From positions 1-41,956 of the IMG/VR virus record IMGVR_UViG_3300030109_000599: a stretch of 41,956 bases of DNA; one strand, written 5' to 3'. Below are positions 23,877 through 30,048 of this stretch, piece after piece (positions within the stretch are counted from its first letter, which is position 1; every line of letters begins with the position of its first letter). The translations under genes and the position numbers were made by a program. Below the pieces are notes generated by a model, which was not told the origin of the DNA, searched no databases, and saw nothing but the letters and a program-made list of their open reading frames with translations. Source of the stretch: a virus.

Positions 23877-24161
23877 TTAAGCTGAACCCTTCATTTTTTG
23901 CATTATTGGTATGATGACCATGCCTAGTAAACATCCAATTATGGTCAATAACATCCATTCGATATTAAGGGTAGCCAGAAATCCTACAGCGTCACTGAAG
24001 GTATTTCCTAAGCCACCACAAACGCACGCGAGCACGAGCGGGTCAGCTTTGGCGTCAATATTGAATGTTTTTTCAAGCCAATTTTCTACAGATAGGAATG
24101 AATAATACATACCCAGTATTAGTATAAAGTTGTCCATAAAGCCAAAGATAATAAACTCCAT
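23877..24161 (-). CDS. Early membrane protein (94 aa)
   Basis: A hydrophobic protein with probably two to three transmembrane helices: residues 3-24 (FIIFGFMDNFILILGMYYSF), about 44-62 (VLACVCGGLGNTFSDAVGFL) and 68-88 (WMLLTIIGCLLGMVIIPIMQ). The pattern MEFIIFGFxDNFxLxLG with a Gly-rich GGLGNTFSD centre recurs in small membrane proteins of marine phages whose role is unknown. It overlaps the previous stop as TAATG. Because it is early, superinfection exclusion or membrane takeover is more likely than lysis, but a holin cannot be excluded. Confidence 0.68.
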   Translation of the reverse strand: MEFIIFGFMDNFILILGMYYSFLSVENWLEKTFNIDAKADPLVLACVCGGLGNTFSDAVGFLATLNIEWMLLTIIGCLLGMVIIPIMQKMKGSA

Positions 24162-24343
24162 TAGTCCACCATCCAGCTGTATTTTCCAGCCATTGGTAAG
24201 AGCTCATGATTATCTAAGGCCCTTAATATTAGTACACGCTGTAAACGTGTGTATGATATGTCATTTTTGACCATTTCCGCTACTTGTTCAAACTTATATT
24301 CGTCTTCCTGAGTAACGTTGTTATTAGATTGAAATAATCTCAT
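24161..24343 (-). CDS. Early hypothetical protein (60 aa)
   Basis: A small soluble, probably helical protein (MRLFQSNNNVTQEDEYKFEQ then VAEMVKNDISYTRLQRVLIL). I recognise no family. The start is backed by AAAGAGGATATT before ATG, nearly identical to the leader of the preceding early gene, and hammerhead B ends 24 nt upstream. It is coupled to the following membrane protein by TAATG. Confidence 0.62.
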   Translation of the reverse strand: MRLFQSNNNVTQEDEYKFEQVAEMVKNDISYTRLQRVLILRALDNHELLPMAGKYSWMVD

Positions 24344-24367
24344 AATATCCTCTTTGTTATGTTAAAT

Positions 24368-24418
24368 ACCGTTTCATACTTTCGTAATCATCAGTCCGGA
24401 CGCTCATCCGAATACGGC
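24368..24418 (-). ncRNA. Hammerhead ribozyme B
   Basis: Read on the minus strand from 24418. Stem III GCCGT/ACGGT has one G-U pair. The cleavage triplet is GTA, with the cut predicted between 24413 and 24412. Stem I is TTCGGA/TCCGGA (one wobble) with loop TGAGCG. Then come CTGATGA, a short stem II TAC/GTA closed by a GAAA tetraloop and flanked by a T-T, and the core GAAA. Upstream, between the previous gene and this ribozyme, the spacer 24419-24492 contains GCCAGC/GCTGGC and CTATC/GATAG pairings, so the whole intergenic RNA is structured. Confidence 0.87.
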
Positions 24419-24492
24419 GGCCAGCGGACATAGAGCCCGCCAGCCATTACCAGCACTCACCCACTATCTATGGGATAGCTGGCGTTTGATTT

Positions 24493-24825
24493 TTAGTTGT
24501 TGTGTGAATACTCAGAATGAAGACAGTTATTATCATCATACATCATATTGGCATATGCGTTGTCTATCGCATGTTGGCCTGTTTCAACACTCTCAGCACG
24601 TGACGTGTTCTCTGAGTTTAGAAAACAAGTTATCTGCTTGCTTGTTGTAGGTGAATACTTATGGCTAGTGAAAAACCATTTATTACATTTTGCAACGTCT
24701 CTATCATCCCTAAATGCTACAGGCGTAGCGTATGACATAAGAATGGTTATACCGTTATCACTCCATATACTAAGATTAGACACACTCGCCTTGCGGCCGT
24801 CGTGAGTTATATACATTTTTTTCAT
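24493..24825 (-). CDS. First early gene, DUF8033-like protein (110 aa)
   Basis: The ATG at 24825 has GAGG five bases upstream. An upstream in-frame ATG at 24861 would lie within the ribozyme and is rejected. The product (MKKMYITHDGRKASVSNLSI ...) has the pattern ILMSYATPVAFRDD followed by KWFFTSHKYSPTTSKQITCFL. This resembles a family of small phage proteins with SYxTxVA and W..S.TTxKH/Q motifs (DUF8033-like, from memory and unverified). Function is unknown. As the first protein gene behind the host promoter it occupies the slot of T7 gene 0.3, where anti-restriction proteins are found, but no such activity is shown by sequence. Confidence 0.68.
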   Translation of the reverse strand: MKKMYITHDGRKASVSNLSIWSDNGITILMSYATPVAFRDDRDVAKCNKWFFTSHKYSPTTSKQITCFLNSENTSRAESVETGQHAIDNAYANMMYDDNNCLHSEYSHNN

Positions 24826-24840
24826 AATATCCTCTTTGTT

Positions 24841-24890
24841 GTGTTTCGTTTGGCATCTCATCAGGTCTAGGTTGCCATACCTAGCGACAC
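24841..24890 (-). ncRNA. Hammerhead ribozyme A with loop-loop kissing pairing
   Basis: Read on the minus strand from 24890. Stem III is GTGT/ACAC. The cleavage triplet is GTC, with the cut predicted between 24886 and 24885. Stem I is G plus CTAGGT/ACCTAG plus C with one bulged A, and loop ATGGCA. The core is CTGATGA, then a minimal stem II (one G-C pair) with loop ATGCCAAA, then GAAA. TGGCA of loop I is perfectly complementary to TGCCA of loop II, a five-pair kissing contact that could replace the missing stem II. It ends 15 nt before the first early gene. Confidence 0.85.
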
Positions 24891-25253
24891 GCGGCCCCTT
24901 CTCTCTAACGTCCGTCAGTCCGCCAGTGTTACGTTGTCAATTACCTCGCGTGCCACTTGCCTAGCTGTGGTCATCCACACGCCGCGAGATTTCATAAAAA
25001 TGATATGACGTCTATTCACTGAGTTTCGTTCTTACCGCTTTGAGTCTCATTGAGCCGCAATAGGTGCAAGTCATTGCTACTTGCTAGGTCCTATCCCCAT
25101 TGGACGTCCGTTTGTTGTCCTTCTGGTTCACGAGCTATCGCACTCTTTCCCAGTCACCGAGTGCCCCGTCCGTACCTCTGGCGGCTTACTTTTCATTCAG
25201 CCCGTTGGTCTTCCGCTTCGTTTGTCTAATGATTTCACAAACTAGGTGACATA
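24891..25253 (-). ncRNA. Structured, GC-rich early leader RNA
   Basis: This stretch has no gene over 40 codons and lies between the host promoter and hammerhead A. It is much richer in G/C than its surroundings: 33 of 60 bases in 24901-24960. Perfect stems include GCACTC/GAGTGC (25140-25164), GCAAGT/ACTTGC (25066-25084), and CTCGCG/CGCGAG (24945-24988) enclosing TGTGG-ATGA-CCACA. Cleavage by hammerhead A would free an RNA of about 365 nt. A run of tiny frames also tiles it (25238 to 24915), so coding of micropeptides cannot be ruled out. Confidence 0.6.
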
Positions 25254-25259
25254 CCCTGT

Positions 25260-25287
25260 ATTCTACAGATATTTGACATGGTGTCAA
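25260..25287 (-). promoter_or_regulatory. Host sigma70-type early promoter with operator-like dyad
   Basis: The minus strand has TTGACA at 25287-25282, a 16-base spacer and TAGAAT at 25265-25260. The predicted start is near 25253. It is the best host-type promoter seen in the window and faces the early genes. An AT-rich stretch upstream (25288-25320) could be an UP element. The -35 box is half of a perfect dyad TTGACA-CCA-TGTCAA (25273-25287), which resembles a repressor operator. Confidence 0.82.
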
Positions 25288-25324
25288 TTCCTAAAATGAA
25301 AAATAATTAAATTAATTACAAATC

Positions 25325-25398
25325 TAAAAAAATAGGCCTAAGCACAAAGACACGCCGAAGTATTTTCTGGGACCTTTGGTCTCTCTTTGGGTGCCTAT
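25325..25398 (-). terminator. Structured terminator upstream of the early promoter
   Basis: On the minus strand ATAGGC (25398-25393) pairs with GCCTAT (25337-25332). Inside it CAAAGA pairs with TCTTTG and GACC with GGTC. A run of seven T follows the outer stem (25331-25325 plus flanking). It would stop late transcripts coming from the terminase and lysis genes before they enter the early promoter. Confidence 0.65.
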
Positions 25399-25513
25399 AG
25401 CTAACAGCCGGACAGCTTCCGGTTACCTTATGCGTCCACGCCGGCCCACACCCGACGGCTGGCTACGGGGGAATTTAAGGTCCCGACATATACGATTACC
25501 CTTTCAGATTTTT
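25399..25513. other. GC-rich non-coding stretch near the expected genome ends
   Basis: No gene was found. The minus strand contains a small hairpin CCGGA-AGCTG-TCCGG and GC-rich segments between 25400 and 25490. In T7-like phages the concatemer junction, packaging signals and terminal repeats lie between the last late gene and the early promoters. This region is the best candidate here, but no repeat within the window proves it. Confidence 0.35.
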
Positions 25514-25681
25514 CTACCAAATGTAAGCCAAAGTTGCCAAAGTACCTAACAGCACAAATAACAATATATAAAGCTCTATAATAGAGACTTGTGGGGATAG
25601 ATAAAAAGTCCTCAATATCTTGGATTGACTTAATAAATACATACCCCCAGCAACAACAAAAAGTATAATTGCATTCTCCAT
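25514..25681 (-). CDS. Small two-helix membrane protein, holin candidate (55 aa)
   Basis: An uninterrupted 55-codon frame, ATG at 25681 and TAG at 25514. It encodes two hydrophobic helices: MENAIILFVVAGGMYLLSQS at the N-terminus and a second at about residues 34-55 (IIELYILLFVLLGTLATLAY). Between them lies a short polar, basic turn (SKILRT). Size and two-helix topology match class II holins such as T7 gp17.5 (67 aa). It follows the putative endolysin and one small gene at the end of the late block. The ribosome site is weak (AAAGAATT), which lowers confidence. Confidence 0.5.
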   Translation of the reverse strand: MENAIILFVVAGGMYLLSQSKILRTFYLSPQVSIIELYILLFVLLGTLATLAYIW

Positions 25682-25741
25682 AATTCTTTAAGGGACAGAG
25701 CTCAGGGGAAAATGAAGGAAAAACCCTAAGATGCCCCCTGA

Positions 25742-25987
25742 CTATATATCCTCAAAAAAAGTTTGAGCATACACGTCATCTGTATCCATGTTTACTACAG
25801 ATATCTCAGCATCTGGTATTCTATCACCCATCATCCTTCTAGCTTGCACGTAAGCTGCATAATCATTTATACAATGTAATTCATTATTTGACCTTGCAAT
25901 GTCCTCAATTCCGGGTATATCTGAAAAGTCATACCTTCCTTTCTTGTTTTTAACTTTAAATACAAAATAAATGTTATCTGCGTTCAT
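25742..25987 (-). CDS. Hypothetical protein downstream of the endolysin (81 aa)
   Basis: A soluble protein (MNADNIYFVFKVKNKKGRYD ...) with no family that I recognise. It looks like a small alpha/beta domain. Its start overlaps the endolysin stop as ATGA, so it is probably translated with it and could modulate lysis. This is position-based only. It ends in an acidic tail (DTDDVYAQTFFEDI). Confidence 0.55.
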   Translation of the reverse strand: MNADNIYFVFKVKNKKGRYDFSDIPGIEDIARSNNELHCINDYAAYVQARRMMGDRIPDAEISVVNMDTDDVYAQTFFEDI

Positions 25988-26472
25988 TTACTAGCCACCT
26001 TTGTTGGTTTAATAATTCGTTTTAAAGCTTCTTCATAGCTGATGTTTCTTGGTAATGATATTTCAGCTAATTTTTGAGCTGTGTCCAAAGCATCTTTATC
26101 TAAATATTCACCTGTTCTAGGGGAATTGAGACCATTTTCAAATTCAATTATACCCATTACAGCAAATCTAAGGTCTTCTGCTGTTTCAATTTTTTCTTTA
26201 CCTACCCTTACTTGCACATATTCCACATAGTTATTAGTAGGATTTTCAAAATCTGGGGCAAACTTACTTATCATTTGAGCAATGTCACCATCAAATTGTT
26301 TTACTTTGCTTTTTACATCTCTAAATAAAGCACGGGTTCCCATTATTTTGTTTTCAAACTGCACAAAACGACCAGCGTATAGCTTAGGATTACCTTTTTC
26401 ATCATCTAGTTCACCGGCATATCCTTGCCCGTGTTCTATATTAGCGGGATTATTGTAATCACTCATATCCAT
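25984..26472 (-). CDS. Putative endolysin / virion-type peptidoglycan hydrolase, NNPxNI family
   Basis: A 162-residue protein. It starts with YNNPANIEHGQGYAGE and continues with FVQFENKIMGTRALFRDVKS, MISKFAPDFENPTNNYVEYVQ and AVMGIIEFENG. This is the pattern of a phage lysozyme-like family (NNPGNI ... FxxxxxGxRAL ... WAPPxENxTxxYI ... HENG) whose members degrade or bind peptidoglycan. It lies beside the terminase gene, in the lysis/packaging end of the T7 gene order. Because the gp3.5 homologue appears catalytically dead, this is the best candidate for the cell-wall hydrolase. No signal peptide is visible, so release would need a holin. Confidence 0.72.
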   Translation of the reverse strand: MDMSDYNNPANIEHGQGYAGELDDEKGNPKLYAGRFVQFENKIMGTRALFRDVKSKVKQFDGDIAQMISKFAPDFENPTNNYVEYVQVRVGKEKIETAEDLRFAVMGIIEFENGLNSPRTGEYLDKDALDTAQKLAEISLPRNISYEEALKRIIKPTKVASK

Positions 26473-28100
26473 CTATCCTTTTTAATCTTTGTTCCAACGG
26501 TATGTTCCATAAATTTATCTAATTCACCTTGTAGTACATCTTCTTTATGTTGTTTATAAGACATTTCTTGGTCTCTATCCATGCGTTCAACCCAGTAATT
26601 AGCTGCAATAGCTAAAGCGTCCAGTTGGTCATCATGCCTTAAAGCTCCTTTATCCCTTGTTATCCTAGTCATTTGCTTAAATAACTGATGGTCAGGTTCT
26701 AATCTAAAGTCATCTTTAATTATATCTTCATCTACCACAAGTTTGTGGTTATTCATAATTGGTTCTAAGGTATCTATAATACGTTTTTCTTTCTGTATGC
26801 TATGTCGTACCTCTTCCACGTTACAAGGGTGAATATCGGCTAATATGGGCTTTATAAGAGCCGTTGCCATACCATCACCAAAGTTAGATTCTATGATAAT
26901 GTCATTAACCTTGTGCTGCTTTGCGATACTCGCAAGTTTTCTTAAAGTCTGCCCTGAGTACCCACCATCTAAACCACCAACAGCGGTTAGATAGAGTACA
27001 CCGTGCAACATTTTAAGGACAGCGTAACCAGTTTTATCTTGTCCTCGACCTGATGGGTCAATGCTCATTACTGAGCCCTCAAAAGGTGTATATTCGTCTG
27101 ACATGTATAAATAAGAGGTGTAATAGTCACCTTTAAGTCCGACGTTTGGTATCTCAGGGTCTAAAGCTTTAATCTGGTCCTGACCAGAAGCCCACTGTAT
27201 TTTAGCTGGGGCATCTTGCCATGTGCTACAACCTGATACTACTATCAAGTCATTTAGTTTAAGTGGATACTTATTAGCATCTGACATGCTGGTATCTAAC
27301 ATAAACTGTAGATTAAATCCTGAGCGACCATACGAGCTTAAACGTTCCATAAGGTCTATTGCGTTAAACCTGTCTGGGTCGGTAGGGTCTCCTTCTTTAC
27401 CGTCCATATCGGCTACAACAGGGGCCAATTTGTGGCCATATCCAGTTCTTTGTGTCTTATCTGGAATAAGAGCTGTCCATATACGACTTTGAAACCCACG
27501 TTCTTCTAAATCATTGTATAATGACATCTCTGTTTGTGGTGTTCCTAAAAATATAACACGACCAACCTCTGGCTTTATAATAGCGTCAAACTCTTTAACG
27601 GTCTCACCTAAGCGGTCACGCATTAGCTGTGTCTGAGAGTTATTGGCTGATTCAACGTCGTCAGCAATTATAAGGTCCGCTCTGGAACCTGTAAGTTGTC
27701 CTGTAATACCCATAGATTTAACTGAAGGTGCATGTGACGCCCTTGCTGGGGCAACATCAAAAGAAACCTTAGAATGCCGTTGGTCATCTCTGGGTTCTAA
27801 GTGTTTTAACACCGGCATCTCAGATATAATCCTCTGTGTAAATGTACTGAAATCATCAGCCCTACTTTTGGACGCTGAGACTACTAAGATGTTACGTTGG
27901 GGGTTCATAAGTAACTGGTGACATACAAATGCGGATGTAATCCACGATTTGCCTACACCTCTAAACGCTTGTATAACTAAACGTTTATCTTTGCCCTGTA
28001 AATAATCTGCAATATCGTATTGTATGGGAGTTGGCTCAGGTAAATTGAGATGTTTCCAACACAAATACAAAAAATTCTTAAAGTTCTTTATACCTTTCAT
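26463..28100 (-). CDS. Terminase large subunit (gp19-like)
   Basis: A 545-residue packaging motor (T7 gp19 is 586). ATPase domain: Walker A FRGVGKSW near residue 45, Walker B RADLIIADDVE near 140, then IFLGTPQ as the coupling motif. Nuclease domain of RNase H fold: MSIDPSGRGQDKTGYAVLK, IIIESNFGDGM and DDQLDALAIA supply the acidic residues that bind metal. It pumps concatemeric DNA into proheads through the portal and cuts it at the ends. The start overlaps the preceding membrane-protein stop as ATGA. Confidence 0.97.
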   Translation of the reverse strand: MKGIKNFKNFLYLCWKHLNLPEPTPIQYDIADYLQGKDKRLVIQAFRGVGKSWITSAFVCHQLLMNPQRNILVVSASKSRADDFSTFTQRIISEMPVLKHLEPRDDQRHSKVSFDVAPARASHAPSVKSMGITGQLTGSRADLIIADDVESANNSQTQLMRDRLGETVKEFDAIIKPEVGRVIFLGTPQTEMSLYNDLEERGFQSRIWTALIPDKTQRTGYGHKLAPVVADMDGKEGDPTDPDRFNAIDLMERLSSYGRSGFNLQFMLDTSMSDANKYPLKLNDLIVVSGCSTWQDAPAKIQWASGQDQIKALDPEIPNVGLKGDYYTSYLYMSDEYTPFEGSVMSIDPSGRGQDKTGYAVLKMLHGVLYLTAVGGLDGGYSGQTLRKLASIAKQHKVNDIIIESNFGDGMATALIKPILADIHPCNVEEVRHSIQKEKRIIDTLEPIMNNHKLVVDEDIIKDDFRLEPDHQLFKQMTRITRDKGALRHDDQLDALAIAANYWVERMDRDQEMSYKQHKEDVLQGELDKFMEHTVGTKIKKDRWI

Positions 28101-28312
28101 AACCAGTTATAAACCGCCAAAGCTGCTAAAATAAAATACATTGTTTCCATTAAAAATCTTGGTAGGTCTTTGTCTGTATTAGCTATAAACATCCAACATA
28201 AAGCTGATGAACAACCTAAAAACCACCCAAATGCCTGTGTTTCAACCTTAGCTTGTGCTAAAACCCACATTGAAGTAAATGCTAAAAAGAATCCAAACCA
28301 TCTCATAATCAT
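28097..28312 (-). CDS. Small membrane protein between terminase subunits (71 aa)
   Basis: Three hydrophobic segments are visible: residues 3-20 (MRWFGFFLAFTSMWVLAQ), 28-45 (GWFLGCSSALCWMFIAN) and 53-70 (FLMETMYFILAALAVYNWL). I recognise no named family, though small proteins of this kind are common next to the terminase in marine T7-like phages. It is coupled by ATGA to both neighbours. It is a further candidate for a holin or antiholin, since T7 places its holin beside the terminase genes. Confidence 0.6.
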   Translation of the reverse strand: MIMRWFGFFLAFTSMWVLAQAKVETQAFGWFLGCSSALCWMFIANTDKDLPRFLMETMYFILAALAVYNWL

Positions 28313-28527
28313 TCTTCCGTATCAAAAGGTAAATCGTCTAATATATTTTGAGCTTTTTCTACTATTTGCTCAGAGCTATACGTTTTGCATATATCTAAAC
28401 AAACTTTCATTTCAGATGCGGATATCTCATCGCCTGATTTTAGCTTTCTATAAGCATGAGCTACTAATAAGATAGGTAACTCTTCAACAATTTTTTCTAC
28501 TTCTTGCTTCTTTTCATTTTCATCCAT
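28309..28527 (-). CDS. Probable terminase small subunit (gp18-like)
   Basis: A 72-residue helical acidic protein (T7 gp18 is 89 aa). The central segment GDEISASEMKVCLDICK resembles the SAxELNVARQFLK helix common in T7-like small terminases. The position, one small gene upstream of the large subunit, agrees. These proteins recognise the concatemer and load the large subunit. Similarity is limited, so the assignment relies on synteny plus this helix. Confidence 0.62.
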   Translation of the reverse strand: MDENEKKQEVEKIVEELPILLVAHAYRKLKSGDEISASEMKVCLDICKTYSSEQIVEKAQNILDDLPFDTEE

Positions 28528-28528
28528 G

Positions 28529-28744
28529 TTATTGTCCTAACGGGTTTTCCATTTTCTCCAATTTAGTTCTTAATACGGCTGTTTCTTCTTTTAAAGTGGT
28601 AATGTCTTTTTCAATAACACTTATATCGGGTCCTGATTTAGATTCTAGGGCCGATAAGCGATTTAAAACTTCACCTACTTGTACGAATAGTGCTCCGAAT
28701 GTAAACACTACGCCTACTATTCCACTAATTACCTTGATGTCCAA
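28529..28744 (-). CDS. Membrane-anchored coiled-coil protein, spanin-like candidate (71 aa)
   Basis: One N-terminal transmembrane helix (about residues 5-24, VISGIVGVVFTFGALFVQVG) is followed by a coiled coil to the end (LNRLSALESK ... IEKDITTLKEETAVLRTKLE). That is the architecture of an inner-membrane spanin (Rz-like), which T7 encodes (gp18.5) between its terminase genes. There is no lipoprotein partner in an overlapping frame that I can identify. Other roles, such as a tail or pore accessory protein, remain possible. Confidence 0.5.
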   Translation of the reverse strand: MDIKVISGIVGVVFTFGALFVQVGEVLNRLSALESKSGPDISVIEKDITTLKEETAVLRTKLEKMENPLGQ

Positions 28745-30048
28745 TCTACGCTCCTGTCTGGATACTCTACATTAGAGTATATTTGTCTAATATCTACATA
28801 ACTTTGTGCTATGTAAGAATCTATATTACCACCATCAAATGTTGGCTGATTTGCAAACAGATTTTGGTTTTTAATACTATACTGATTTAGTAAAGTATTA
28901 TTAGAAGTCATAGCTTTAGCTACAATGTAATGTACTGCTTTTAGCTGGTCTTCTATTTTAGGTAACTTGCTAGTTACAGCTGCGACTACTTCATCTAATC
29001 TAAGTACCGCAACACTTTCCTGAGAAGTTGTTTCGTCAGGTCCAGTATCTCCTCTTCCAGTGCTTCCCTCTCCGCCAGTATCTGTTGTTCTAAGCTCTTC
29101 TCCGGGCTCTTCTTCGGTTTGACTGACTGTTTCTTCTTGACTGACTGGTTCTTCTTCAACCGTAAGTTCTTCATATATTTCTTCTCCTTCAGTTTCTAAT
29201 TCTGTTATTGGCTCTTCAATTACAGTAGACTCTTCTATAGTCTCTACAGTTTCTACAACGGGCTCTTCTATTAACTCTATTACTCCAGATTGGATTTCTT
29301 CCTCTGGTGCTAAAGTTAATACTATTAATTCTTCTACAATTTCAGGTTCTATCTCTATTATTTCAAAGACAGTCTCTTCTATTATTGGGCTAAACTCAAT
29401 TAACTCAATAACTTCTTCTACTGTTGATGCTGCTTGTACTATTTCTAACACTTGTGAAGTAGTAAGAACCTCATCATCATAAGTCATAGTAACCGATATG
29501 TTGTCTAGGTTAGGGCCCCCCAAAGTGTTAGGAGCATTACCATCAGACCCACTAATAAAAATATTTCCAAGATTAGAACCAGTCCCCGTATATGTGACAG
29601 AATCTGTAAAATTTTTGCCATTAATTCCTGTAACATTTGTCCTCACTGTAGTAGTTGTTGCTAATACGCTGCTGTCCGCATCTTGTATTTGTAATCTAAT
29701 AGTAAAAGTATCAGCGGGACCTTGACCGCCCCAGCATCCTGATACAGCACATTCACCGTTTTGTACTTGGACACTAGAGTTAAGCGTTACACCATTATCA
29801 AGCATACTTTGTGTGACGGGGGTGTTGGCAAGTTCAAAGGTCTGCTCAATGCTGCCGTAATCGCCAAACTCTAGGTCGTAATTAGAACCACAACAATCAT
29901 TTAACACTTGGACATTACCGGTAGTCGTCCAACCATTAGAATTATTATTCTCAAATGTGCCATTAGTAATTAAATTACCAGTGATTTGCTCCTCAGCGTA
30001 TACATTTAATGATAATAGTAGTCCTAAAATTATTAAAATCTTATTCAT
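28729..30048 (-). CDS. Secreted protein with carbohydrate-binding-like domain and Glu-rich region
   Basis: A 439-residue protein with an evident signal peptide (MNKILIILGLLLSLNVYAEE). Residues 23-195 look like a jelly-roll carbohydrate-binding module (NLITNGTFENNNSNGWTTTG is the typical start). A long acidic low-complexity region follows at about 195-340, built from repeats of I/V/E/T (for example EEPVVETVETIEESTVIEEP), then a Gly/Thr linker and a helical tail. A phage gene with a host export signal suggests action in the periplasm or at the cell surface during infection: lysis, wall binding or receptor masking. This is inferred. Confidence 0.62.
   Translation of the reverse strand: MNKILIILGLLLSLNVYAEEQITGNLITNGTFENNNSNGWTTTGNVQVLNDCCGSNYDLEFGDYGSIEQTFELANTPVTQSMLDNGVTLNSSVQVQNGECAVSGCWGGQGPADTFTIRLQIQDADSSVLATTTTVRTNVTGINGKNFTDSVTYTGTGSNLGNIFISGSDGNAPNTLGGPNLDNISVTMTYDDEVLTTSQVLEIVQAASTVEEVIELIEFSPIIEETVFEIIEIEPEIVEELIVLTLAPEEEIQSGVIELIEEPVVETVETIEESTVIEEPITELETEGEEIYEELTVEEEPVSQEETVSQTEEEPGEELRTTDTGGEGSTGRGDTGPDETTSQESVAVLRLDEVVAAVTSKLPKIEDQLKAVHYIVAKAMTSNNTLLNQYSIKNQNLFANQPTFDGGNIDSYIAQSYVDIRQIYSNVEYPDRSVDWTSR

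Noticed and set aside
25541-25560. AAAGTACC on the plus strand as a seventh phage promoter
   Set aside because: Only eight bases match and the downstream half (TAACAGCA) does not fit; it also lies inside the small membrane gene.
24841-25741. tRNA gene or CRISPR array in the non-coding region
   Set aside because: No cloverleaf with anticodon and acceptor stems, and no regularly spaced repeats, could be found.
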